Assembly (NCBI GenBank): GCA_029781975.1
Contig: JAKOVQ010000053.1
Coordinates: forward strand, 124,001 to 188,000
DNA: 64,000 nt
DNA from: Acidobacteriota bacterium
GTDB taxonomy: Bacteria; Acidobacteriota; Thermoanaerobaculia; UBA5066
Direction: 5' to 3'
In this document: piece by piece, positions 48,097 to 56,604 of the stretch
Layout: every line of letters begins with the position of its first letter
Position numbering within the stretch: the first letter of the stretch is position 1
Program-made: the position numbers and the translations under genes
The notes under the pieces: model-generated
The model's input: only the letters and a program-made list of their open reading frames with translations
Databases searched by the model: none
What the model was told of the DNA's origin: nothing

Positions 48097-49158
48097 GTGA
48101 GCGCGACGATCAAGGACGTCGCGCGGAAGGCCGGGGTCTCGGTCGCGACCGTCTCCCGCGTCGTCAACGCGAGCGGCCTGGTGCGGGAGGAGACCCGGGC
48201 GCGGGTCGAGCGGGCGGTGGAGGAGCTCTCCTACGCGCCGCACGGGGCGGCCCGGAGCCTGATCACCAGCCGCACCAGCACCGTCGGCATCGTCCTTCCC
48301 GACATCTACGGCGAGTTCTTCTCCGAGGTGATCCGCGGGATCGACCTCGTGGCGCGCAAGTCCGGGTACCACGTCCTCGTCTCGTCCTCGCACGCCGACC
48401 TCAGCGAGACGCAGGAGGTCCTGCGGGCGATGTACGGCCGGGTGGACGGGCTGGTCGCCATGATCCCCGAGGCCTCGCCCGCCCTCCTCGAGAGGAGCCT
48501 TCCGCGGTCCCTCCCCGTGGTCCTCCTGAACACGCGGCCGGGGCGGAGCCGTTTCTCCTCGCTCGGCGTCGACAACCGGGGAGGGGCGGCGGCGCTCGTC
48601 CGGCACCTCCTCGACCTGGGGCACGTCCGGATCGCCCACGTCGCGGGCCCCGAGCCGAACTTCGACGCGGCGGAGCGCAAGCGCGGCTGGCGGGACGCCC
48701 TGGCGCGGGCGGGCCGGCCCCCGGAGCCCGGGCTCGACCTTCCGGGGAACTTCGACGAGGAGTCGGGCGCCGAGGCGGGGGAGAGGCTCCTCGCCCTCCG
48801 GCCTCGCCCGACGGCCGTCTTCGCGGCGAACGACTCGATGGCGATCGGCTGCCTCTCGACCCTGCGCCGCGCCGGCGTCCGGGTGCCGGAGGAGATGGCG
48901 CTCGCCGGATTCGACGACGTCCCGATCGCGCGCTTCACCACGCCGCCGCTGACCACGGTCCGCGTCGACATCAAGGAGCTGGGCGGGGAGGCGATGAGGC
49001 GCCTCCTCGCCGCGCTGGCCAACGGAGGGGAGCCCGAGCGGACGCGGGTCGTCCTCCCGACGGAGCTCGTCGTCCGCGAGTCGACCGCCCCACTTAGAGG
49101 TCCTGGAGAGTCGCAGCGCCGCGGGGGCGCCGCCGGGTCTCCCGGACCGATCCGTTGA
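48097..49158 (+). CDS. LacI-family transcriptional regulator
   Basis: 353 residues. The helix-turn-helix is TIKDVARKAGVSVATVSRVV, followed by the hinge helix HGAARSLITSRTSTVGIVLP and a periplasmic-binding-protein-like effector domain (FAANDSMAIG, LAGFDDVPIARFTTPPLTTV). GTG 48097 is preceded by CCGGAGG. The effector is probably a sugar or oligosaccharide released from the substrate of this locus. It is the first gene of the operon; only 29 bases separate it from the receptor gene. The C-terminal tail beyond ESTAPLRG is short and Gly-rich. Confidence 0.92.
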   Translation: MSATIKDVARKAGVSVATVSRVVNASGLVREETRARVERAVEELSYAPHGAARSLITSRTSTVGIVLPDIYGEFFSEVIRGIDLVARKSGYHVLVSSSHADLSETQEVLRAMYGRVDGLVAMIPEASPALLERSLPRSLPVVLLNTRPGRSRFSSLGVDNRGGAAALVRHLLDLGHVRIAHVAGPEPNFDAAERKRGWRDALARAGRPPEPGLDLPGNFDEESGAEAGERLLALRPRPTAVFAANDSMAIGCLSTLRRAGVRVPEEMALAGFDDVPIARFTTPPLTTVRVDIKELGGEAMRRLLAALANGGEPERTRVVLPTELVVRESTAPLRGPGESQRRGGAAGSPGPIR

Positions 49159-49187
49159 TCCCATCCGGGAAGAAGGAGAAGAGGACG

Positions 49188-52031
49188 ATGAGACGGCACG
49201 AGACCCCCCCGGTCACCTGGATGCTCGCCACCGCCATCCTGGCGGTCGTCGCGCTCGCGGCGGCCCCCGCGTGGGGCCAGACCACGACCGCGACGATCCG
49301 CGGGACGGTCACCGACGCCTCGGGCGCCGTGCCCGGGGTCACGGTGACGGCGGTGAACACCGAGACGGGCTACACGCAGCGGGCGCCGACGGCGGCGAGC
49401 GGCCTCTACATCCTCAAGGTGCCGCCCGGCTCCTACGAGGTCGTCGTGGAGACCGGCGCCCACGAGCCCTGGAAGAAGGCGGTCCGGGCGCAGGTGGGCG
49501 CGACCGTCGACCTCGACGTCGCGCTCAAGCCGGGCGAGATGACGGCCGAGGTGGCCGTCGTCGGGACGGCCGACCCGATCCCCGAGATGAAGACCTCGGA
49601 GGTCGCGACGAACGTCACGAGCCAGCAGTTCCAGGCGCTGCCGCAGACGACGCGGAACTTCCTCAACTTCGCCGCCCTGGCGCCGGGCGTCCAGCTCTCC
49701 CACGACGACCTGAGGCAGGAGTACAGCTACGGGGCGCAGGGCTCGAGGAACACGAACGTCTTCATCGACGGGACGAGCTACAAGAACGACATCCTCCAGG
49801 GGGGCTCGGTGGGGCAGGACTCGAGCCGCGGGAACCCGTTCCCCCAGAACGCCGTCCAGGAGTTCCGCGTCATCACGCAGAACTTCAAGGCGGAGTACCA
49901 GAAGGCGTCGAGCGTCATCATCACCGCGGTGACGAAGTCGGGAGGGACCGAGTACCACGGCGACCTCTTCACCTATTACCAGAACAAGAGCCTCGTCGCG
50001 CAGGACAAGTTCTCGGCGGCCGCGGGCCTCGACAAGCCCGAGTACACGCGCTGGCAGCCGGGGGTCTCCATCGGCGGGCCGATCGTGAAGGACAAGCTCC
50101 ACTTCTTCGCCTCGTACGAGGGGAACTACCAGGACCGCGAGTACTCGGTCATCCGCGGCGGCGACTCCACCTGGAGCAGCGCCTTCCGGGACCAGTTCAA
50201 GAAGTACGAGGGGAACTACAAGAGCCCCTTCCGAGGGACCCTCTTCTTCGGGAAGCTCTCGTTCTTCCTCGGCGAGGGGTCGACGCTCGACGTCTCGGGC
50301 GACTACCGGAACGAGACCGACGTCCGTGACTTCGGCAACCAGGACAGCTTCGAGAACGCGAACAACATCAAGAACGACGTCGGGACGGTCCGCGGCAAGC
50401 ACACCGCGATCCTCGGGAACTTCCTGAACGAGGCGACCGTCAGCTACCAGCAGTACAAGTGGAACCCGACCCCGGAGCTCTACGGGGTGGTGTCGCAGAA
50501 CTACCAGGGGATGATGCGGATCGGCGGCAAGGACACGCAGCAGAACTTCACCCAGGACCGGTTCGCCATCCGCGACGACGTGACGCTCCTGAGCCTCCAG
50601 GCCGCGGGGGACCACGTGATCAAGGGGGGCGTCGGCTTCGACTACCTGGACTACCACGTCGTCAAGACCCTGTACGGCAACCCGGTCTTCAACTACCGCT
50701 CCGCGACGTACGTCAACACCCAGGGCGACATGCCGTTCAACGCGCAGTACGGCGTGGGGAACCCCGACATCTCGACGGTCAACCGGCAGTTCGGGGTCTA
50801 CCTCCAGGACGACTGGCGGCCCAGCTCGAACCTCACCGTGAACGTCGGCGTCCGCTGGGACTTCGAGACCGACATGCTGAACAACAAGTACGTCACGCCG
50901 GCGAACATCACGGCGGGGCTCAAGAGCGTCTACGGGCCGGACTACTTCACGGACGGGACGCAGCGCGACACCTGGTACGGCGCGATCCAGCCCCGGATCG
51001 GGCTCTCGTACGACCTGACGGGCCAGGGGAAGACCATCGTCCACGCGGGGTACGGGAAGTACTACGACCGGACCCTCTACAACGACATCCTCGACGAGAA
51101 GTACCGTCTCCAGTACGCCATCACCACCTTCTGGTTCTCCAAGGACGGGAGCCCTCAGGACGGCAACCCGGCGATCAAGTGGGACCCCTCGTACCTGAGC
51201 AAGGCGGCGCTCGACCGGCTGATCGCGCAGGGGATCGCCCCGAAGCCCGAGATCTACCTCCTCAACAACAACACGCGGCCCCCGTCCTCGGACCAGTGGA
51301 GCGTCGGCATCCGGCAGGTCCTCGGCGGCTTCAACGCGTCGCTCGCCTACACCGGCGTCTACAGCAAGAACCAGATGACCTGGACCTGCGGCATCAAGAC
51401 GGCGGACGGGCAGTGCGACTGGGGCGCCCGCCCCGACCCGAACCTCGGCTTCTCCCTCCTCTCCCGCGGGAAGGAGGGGTGGTTCAACTCCATCCAGGTG
51501 TCGATCGAGAAGCCGTTCACCTCGAGCTCGAGGTGGAGCGGCTTCATCAACTACGTCTGGAGCGACGCCAAGCAGACCGGCAACGACCTCTTCTCGTGGG
51601 GCCTGGCGGATCCCGTGAACGGGAACAAGGTGCGGAGCGGCTACGCGCAGGAGCACCAGATCACCGCCTCGGCCATCTACCAGCTCCCCTACCAGTTCCG
51701 GGTCTCGACCCTCATCAACCTCGGCTCGGGCTACCCGTTCGCGGGGACGAACTGCTCGGCCGGCTGGGACAAGTGCATCGACAACCCCGGCGTCGGCGAC
51801 CCCCCGAAGTGGAACCAGAGCATCGACTTCCGCCTCGACAAGGACTTCACCTTCGGCGGCACCTACCGGGTCGGCGTCTCGGCCGAGGTGATCAACGTCT
51901 TCAACTTCACGAACGAGCAGGGGTACGACGGCTGGATCCCCGCGCTGCCGGACGTCAACACCCACTACGGCGTGGCGAGCAGCGCCTACAACCCCCGGAG
52001 GGTCCAGTTCGGCGTGAACTTCGGGTTCTGA
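49188..52031 (+). CDS. Oar-like TonB-dependent receptor with carboxypeptidase-regulatory domain
   Basis: 947-residue outer-membrane protein. The signal peptide ends APAWGQ. An N-terminal CarboxypepD_reg-like domain (TATIRGTVTDASGAVPGVTV, with ASGLYILKVPPGSYEVVVE) precedes the plug (TTRNFLNFAALAPGVQLS) and a large 22-strand-type barrel ending in GVNFGF with terminal Phe. This Oar-like layout is frequent in Acidobacteriota. GAAGAAGGAGAAGAGG precedes ATG 49188; a TTG at 49155 is a less likely start. In this operon it should import glucan fragments across the outer membrane. Confidence 0.9.
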   Translation: MRRHETPPVTWMLATAILAVVALAAAPAWGQTTTATIRGTVTDASGAVPGVTVTAVNTETGYTQRAPTAASGLYILKVPPGSYEVVVETGAHEPWKKAVRAQVGATVDLDVALKPGEMTAEVAVVGTADPIPEMKTSEVATNVTSQQFQALPQTTRNFLNFAALAPGVQLSHDDLRQEYSYGAQGSRNTNVFIDGTSYKNDILQGGSVGQDSSRGNPFPQNAVQEFRVITQNFKAEYQKASSVIITAVTKSGGTEYHGDLFTYYQNKSLVAQDKFSAAAGLDKPEYTRWQPGVSIGGPIVKDKLHFFASYEGNYQDREYSVIRGGDSTWSSAFRDQFKKYEGNYKSPFRGTLFFGKLSFFLGEGSTLDVSGDYRNETDVRDFGNQDSFENANNIKNDVGTVRGKHTAILGNFLNEATVSYQQYKWNPTPELYGVVSQNYQGMMRIGGKDTQQNFTQDRFAIRDDVTLLSLQAAGDHVIKGGVGFDYLDYHVVKTLYGNPVFNYRSATYVNTQGDMPFNAQYGVGNPDISTVNRQFGVYLQDDWRPSSNLTVNVGVRWDFETDMLNNKYVTPANITAGLKSVYGPDYFTDGTQRDTWYGAIQPRIGLSYDLTGQGKTIVHAGYGKYYDRTLYNDILDEKYRLQYAITTFWFSKDGSPQDGNPAIKWDPSYLSKAALDRLIAQGIAPKPEIYLLNNNTRPPSSDQWSVGIRQVLGGFNASLAYTGVYSKNQMTWTCGIKTADGQCDWGARPDPNLGFSLLSRGKEGWFNSIQVSIEKPFTSSSRWSGFINYVWSDAKQTGNDLFSWGLADPVNGNKVRSGYAQEHQITASAIYQLPYQFRVSTLINLGSGYPFAGTNCSAGWDKCIDNPGVGDPPKWNQSIDFRLDKDFTFGGTYRVGVSAEVINVFNFTNEQGYDGWIPALPDVNTHYGVASSAYNPRRVQFGVNFGF

Positions 52032-52038
52032 CGGGACG

Positions 52039-53550
52039 GTGACGGTGCACCTCGCCGCGCGGCTCTGCGTCTCCTCCTTCCTCGCAGCGCTCGTCGCGGG
52101 GTGCGGCTCGCCGTCGCTGGCCCGGGTCGGGGGCGGCCGGAGCGATCCGGCCGCCCCTCCTTCCTCCCGGGCCGTCCCCGTCCTCGCGGAGCCGATCCCG
52201 GCTTCGCCCCGGGTCCTCGACCCCTTCCTCGACGAGCTCGAGCACCGGACGTTCCGCTGGTTCTGGGAGACGGCCGACCCGTCGACCGGGCTGGTCCCCG
52301 ACCGCTGGCCCGCCCCTTCGTTCAGCAGCGTGGCGGCGGTGGGATTCGGCCTGGCGGCCGACTGCGTCGGCGCCGAGCGGGGCTGGGTGACGCGCGAGGA
52401 GGCGCGGGACCGCGTCCTGCTGACGCTCCGCTTCCTCCGGGACGCCAGGCAGGGGCCGCAGTCGACCGGCGTCGCGGGCTACAACGGCTTCTTCTACCAC
52501 TTCCTCGACATGAAGACGGGGCACCGCTGGGCGAAGGACGTGGAGCTCTCCACGATCGACACGGCGCTCCTGATGGGGGGCGTCCTCGTGGCGGGGCGCT
52601 TCTTCGACCGGCAGGACGCCGCCGAGGCCGAGCTCCGGGTCCTCTCCCGGGAGCTCTACGAGAGGGTCGACTGGCGATGGGCGCAGCCGCGCGCGCCGGG
52701 GATCGCCATGGGCTGGACCCCGGAGGAGGGCTTCCACGCTTCCGACTGGAAGGGGTACGACGAGTCGATGATCCTCTTCCTCCTCGCTCTCGGCTCGCCC
52801 ACCCACCCCGCCGCCGACGGCGCCTGGGAGACCTTCACCGCGACGTACCGCTGGGCCGAGCACGAGGGGCAGGCCTACCTGAACTTCGCCCCCCTCTTCG
52901 GGCACCAGTTCTCGCACCTCTTCGTAGACTTCCGCGGGATCCGGGACGCCTTCATGCGGGAGAAGGGGATCGACTACTTCGAGAACTCGCGCCGCGCGGT
53001 CCTGGCGCAGCGGGCCTACGCGATCCGGAACCCCGAGGGCTACAGGGGCTACGGGCCCGACGTCTGGGGGCTCAGCGCCTGCGACGGCCCCGCCGACGTC
53101 ACCCTCACGGTGGACGGGCGGAGCCGGCGCTTCCTCACCTACGGAGCGCGGGGCGTCTCGTCGTTCTGGTCCAACGACGACGGGACGATCGCGCCGATGG
53201 CGGCGGCGGCCTCCCTCCCGTTCGCGCCGGAGGTCGTCGTCCCCGCCGTGTCCGAGATGCGGAACCGGTACGGAGCGAACCTCTGGGGCGAGTACGGCTT
53301 CCTCGACGCCTTCAACCCGACCTTCCGGGCGACCGACGTCCCGACGCCGCTCGGCAAGGTGGTCCCGGGCGAAGGGTGGTTCGCGACGAACTACCTCGGC
53401 ATCGACCAGGGCCCGATCGTCCTGATGATCGAGAACCACCGGAGCGGCCTCCTCTGGCGGCTGACGCGCGGCTCGGAGCCGATCCGGAAGGGGCTCTCGC
53501 GCGCCGGCTTCACGGGCGGCTGGCTCGAGGCGGCCCCCGCCTCGCCGTGA
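52039..53550 (+). CDS. GH144-like glucanase lipoprotein ('glucoamylase' family)
   Basis: 503 residues from GTG 52039 with lipobox LVAGC (C22). The single catalytic domain matches the PF10091 'glycoamylase' family: FRWFWETADPSTGLVPDRWP, SVAAVGFGLAADCVGAERGW, GYNGFFYHFLDMKTG, GYDESMILFLLALGSPTHP, FAPLFGHQFSHLFVDFRGIR and EYGFLDAFN. Characterised GH144 members act on beta-1,2-glucan (endo-glucanase or sophorose release). The lipid anchor would place it at the outer or inner membrane facing the periplasm. The start codon lies 7 bases after the receptor stop. Substrate assignment to beta-1,2-glucan is inference from the family. Confidence 0.85.
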   Translation: MTVHLAARLCVSSFLAALVAGCGSPSLARVGGGRSDPAAPPSSRAVPVLAEPIPASPRVLDPFLDELEHRTFRWFWETADPSTGLVPDRWPAPSFSSVAAVGFGLAADCVGAERGWVTREEARDRVLLTLRFLRDARQGPQSTGVAGYNGFFYHFLDMKTGHRWAKDVELSTIDTALLMGGVLVAGRFFDRQDAAEAELRVLSRELYERVDWRWAQPRAPGIAMGWTPEEGFHASDWKGYDESMILFLLALGSPTHPAADGAWETFTATYRWAEHEGQAYLNFAPLFGHQFSHLFVDFRGIRDAFMREKGIDYFENSRRAVLAQRAYAIRNPEGYRGYGPDVWGLSACDGPADVTLTVDGRSRRFLTYGARGVSSFWSNDDGTIAPMAAAASLPFAPEVVVPAVSEMRNRYGANLWGEYGFLDAFNPTFRATDVPTPLGKVVPGEGWFATNYLGIDQGPIVLMIENHRSGLLWRLTRGSEPIRKGLSRAGFTGGWLEAAPASP

Positions 53551-54851
53551 GCCGCCGGCCGGCCCCCCTCGTCCTGGCGGCGCTCCTCTGCGCCTGCGGC
53601 GGACCCGGCCCCGGGGCGCCCGCGCCGCGCGAGCTCCGCTTCTGGGCCCTCGGGCGGGAGGGGGAGGTGGTGCGCGACCTGATGCCGGAGTTCGAGCGCC
53701 GGCACCCCGGCGTGAAGGTGACGGTCCAGCAGATCCCCTGGACCGCCGCGCACGAGAAGCTCCTCACCGCCTACGTGGGGCGGGAGACTCCCGACGTGGC
53801 GCAGCTGGGGAACACCTGGGTCCCCGAGTTCGCCGCGCTCGACGCCCTGGAGCCCCTCGACGCGGGGGTCGCGCGGTCGGCCGTGGTCGGGAAGGGCGAT
53901 TACTTCCCGGGCATCTGGGAGACGAACGTCATCGACGGCGTCCTCCTCGGCGTGCCGTGGTACGTCGACACCCGGCTCCTCTACTACCGGAGCGACCTCC
54001 TCGCCCAGGCCGGCGTGCCGGAGCCGCCGCGCAGCTGGAGCGCCTGGCGCGCGGCGATGGCGGCGGTGGAGCGGAAGGGGGGGCCGGGGCGCTTCGGGAT
54101 CCTCCTCCCGACGAACGAGTGGGCCCAGCCGGTGACCCTCGCCGTCGCGGCCGGCGCGACGCTGCTGCGCGACGGCGGGAGGTACGGCGCGTTCCGCGCC
54201 CCGGAGTTCCGGAGGGCCGCGGAGTTCTTCGTCTCCCTCTACCGCGACGGCCTCGCGCCGCCGCTCGCGAACACGCAGGTCGCGAACCTCTACCAGCAGT
54301 TCGCCGCGGGCGACTTCGCGATGTACGTCACCGGGCCGTGGAACCTCGGGGAGTTCCGGCGGCGGCTCCCCGCCGCGCTCCAGGGGAGCTGGGCCACGAC
54401 GCCCCTCCCCGCCCCGGACGGGATGCCGTTCCCCGGGACGTCGCTCGCGGGGGGAGCGAGCCTCGTCGTCTTTCGCGCGTCGGAGCGGCGCGACCTCGCC
54501 TGGCAGCTCGTCGAGTACCTGTCGGAGCCCGGCGTCCAGAGGCGGTTCTTCGCCCTGACCGGCGACCTCCCGGCCCGCCGCTCCGCCTGGGACGACCCCG
54601 CCCTGGCCGGGGACGGGCGGGCCGCGCCGTTCCGCGTCCAGCTCGAGCACGTGCGGCCAACCCCGAAGGTCCCCGAGTGGGAGCAGATCGCCGCGAACGT
54701 CTGGGAGCGGCTGGAGCCGGTGGCCCGCGGCGCCGTCAGGCTGGACCAGGCGCTCGCGCTCCTCGACGCCGACGTCGACCGGATCCTCGCGAAGAGGCGC
54801 TGGCTCCTCGACCACCGGAAGGCCGCGGCCCCGGCGGGGAGCGCGCCGTGA
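53547..54851 (+). CDS. Sugar ABC transporter substrate-binding lipoprotein
   Basis: 434 residues from GTG 53547, overlapping the GH144 stop (GTGA). Lipobox LCAC near residue 17, followed by the family-1 solute-binding fold: LRFWALGREGEVVRDLMPEF, RRHPGVKVTVQQIPWTAAHE, GRETPDVAQLGNTWVPEFAA, GVPWYVDTRLLYYRSDLLAQ, YVTGPWNLGEF. It delivers oligosaccharides to the two permeases encoded next. Confidence 0.92.
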   Translation: MSRRPAPLVLAALLCACGGPGPGAPAPRELRFWALGREGEVVRDLMPEFERRHPGVKVTVQQIPWTAAHEKLLTAYVGRETPDVAQLGNTWVPEFAALDALEPLDAGVARSAVVGKGDYFPGIWETNVIDGVLLGVPWYVDTRLLYYRSDLLAQAGVPEPPRSWSAWRAAMAAVERKGGPGRFGILLPTNEWAQPVTLAVAAGATLLRDGGRYGAFRAPEFRRAAEFFVSLYRDGLAPPLANTQVANLYQQFAAGDFAMYVTGPWNLGEFRRRLPAALQGSWATTPLPAPDGMPFPGTSLAGGASLVVFRASERRDLAWQLVEYLSEPGVQRRFFALTGDLPARRSAWDDPALAGDGRAAPFRVQLEHVRPTPKVPEWEQIAANVWERLEPVARGAVRLDQALALLDADVDRILAKRRWLLDHRKAAAPAGSAP

Positions 54852-55783
54852 GCGCGGGCCGGGCGTCGGCCGCCGCGAACCCGCGCCGGTCGGCCTGGCG
54901 CCGGAGCGAGGCCCGCGCGGGCTTCCTGCTGGTGGCGCCGGGGCTCGCCGTCCTCGTCGTCTTCTTCTTCCTCCCGATCCTCGCCGCCCTCGCCCTCAGC
55001 TTCACCGACTTCGACATCTACGCCGTCGGCGACCCGTCGACCGCCCGCGTCGTCGGCCTCTCGAACTACGCGCGGCTCCTCCGCGACCCCGTCTTCTGGA
55101 TCTCGCTGAAGAACACCTTCTTCTTCGTCCTCGTCGGCGGCCCGCTCACGGTCGGCGTGGCGCTCGGCACGGCGCTCCTCCTGAACGCGAAGGGGGTGAG
55201 GCTGCCGGGCCTCTTCCGGACGGTCTACTTCGCCCCCGTCGTCACGACGGTCGTCGCGGTGGCGACCGTCTGGCGGTTCCTCTACCACCCGCGCTTCGGC
55301 CTCCTCAACCACGTCCTGGGCTTCGTCGGGATCCCGGCGGTCGACTGGCTCGGCGACCCGCGCTGGGCGATGCCCGCCATCGTCCTGATGGCGGTTTGGA
55401 AGAACTACGGGGCGAGCATGATCGTCTTCGTCGCCGGGCTGAAGGCGATCCCGGAGAGCCTCTACGAGGCGGCCGTCCTCGACGGCGCCGGCGCGTGGCG
55501 CCGGTTCCGCGCCATCACCGTCCCGCTCCTCGCCCCGACCTTCCTCTTCGTCGGCCTGACGACGACGATCGGCTACTTCCAGCTCTTCGCCGAGCCGTAC
55601 GTGATGTCGGGGGGCGACGGCGGGCCGGTCAACTCGACGCTGAGCGTGGCGCTCTTCATGTACAAGCAGGGGTTCCGCTGGTGGAACATGGGGAAGGCCG
55701 CGGCGATCGCCTTCGTCCTCTTCGCGGTGATCCTGGCCGCGACCCTCGTCCAGGCGCGGCTCCAGCGGGGGAGGGAGACGTGA
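54848..55783 (+). CDS. Sugar ABC transporter permease (MalF/UgpA type)
   Basis: 311 residues, six predicted membrane segments (the first LAVLVVFFFLPILAALALSF). The EAA loop that contacts the ATPase is EAAVLDGAGAWRRFRAITVP. GTG 54848 overlaps the binding-protein stop (GTGA). No ATPase gene follows in the locus, so a shared MalK/MsmX-type ATPase elsewhere is expected. Confidence 0.92.
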   Translation: MSAGRASAAANPRRSAWRRSEARAGFLLVAPGLAVLVVFFFLPILAALALSFTDFDIYAVGDPSTARVVGLSNYARLLRDPVFWISLKNTFFFVLVGGPLTVGVALGTALLLNAKGVRLPGLFRTVYFAPVVTTVVAVATVWRFLYHPRFGLLNHVLGFVGIPAVDWLGDPRWAMPAIVLMAVWKNYGASMIVFVAGLKAIPESLYEAAVLDGAGAWRRFRAITVPLLAPTFLFVGLTTTIGYFQLFAEPYVMSGGDGGPVNSTLSVALFMYKQGFRWWNMGKAAAIAFVLFAVILAATLVQARLQRGRET

Positions 55784-56604
55784 GCCGGAAGGCCCTGCGA
55801 TCGCTCCTCCTCCACGCGGTCCTCGTCCTCGGGGCCCTCGCGACGGCCCTGCCGCTCGTCTGGATGGTCTCGGCGTCGTTCATGCCGCGGGGCGAGGCGA
55901 GCTCCTTCCCGCCGCCCCTCCTCCCGAGCCGCCCGACGCTCGCGCACTACCGCGAGCTCTTCACCCGCCTCGACATGGGGAGGAACGCCGTCAACAGCAC
56001 CGTCCTCGCGGTGGCGGTCACGTTCCTCTCCCTCGCGGTGAACGCGGCCTCCGGATGGGCCTACGCCAAGCTCCGCTTCCCGGGGCGGGGCCGCCTCTTC
56101 GCGGGCCTCCTCGGGACGATGGTGATCCCGGGCCAGGTCGCCATGCTCCCCCTCTTCCTCCTCCTCCGCTCGCTCGGCCTCGTCAACTCGTACTGGGGGA
56201 TCATCCTTCCGGGCCTCGCCAGCATCTTCGGCATCTTCCTCGTCCGGCAGTACGCGCTCACCGTGCCGGACGAGCTCCTCGACGCGGCGCGGATCGACGG
56301 CGCGAGCGAGCTGAGGATCTGGTGGTCGGTCGCGCTGCCGCTCTGCCGGCCCATCCTGGTCACGCTCGCCGTCTTCACCTTCCTCGGCTCCTGGAACGAC
56401 TTCATGTGGCCGCTCATCGTCCTGACGGACGGGGCGAAGTACACGCTCCCGGTCGCCCTCGCGGGCCTCGCGGGCGAGCACGTCCTCGACACGGAGCTGA
56501 TGATGGCGGGGTCGGTCGTCACCACCCTCCCGGCGCTCCTCCTCTTCCTCCTCCTCCAGCGCTCCTACATCGACGGGATCATGCTCGGGAGCGTGAAGGA
56601 ATGA
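55780..56604 (+). CDS. Sugar ABC transporter permease (MalG/UgpE type)
   Basis: 274 residues with six membrane segments and the EAA loop DAARIDGASELRIWWSVALP. The C-terminus RSYIDGIMLGSVKE is characteristic of MalG-like permeases. GTG 55780 overlaps the previous stop (GTGA), and its own stop overlaps the next ATG (ATGA). It forms the heterodimer with the preceding permease. Confidence 0.92.
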   Translation: MSRKALRSLLLHAVLVLGALATALPLVWMVSASFMPRGEASSFPPPLLPSRPTLAHYRELFTRLDMGRNAVNSTVLAVAVTFLSLAVNAASGWAYAKLRFPGRGRLFAGLLGTMVIPGQVAMLPLFLLLRSLGLVNSYWGIILPGLASIFGIFLVRQYALTVPDELLDAARIDGASELRIWWSVALPLCRPILVTLAVFTFLGSWNDFMWPLIVLTDGAKYTLPVALAGLAGEHVLDTELMMAGSVVTTLPALLLFLLLQRSYIDGIMLGSVKE

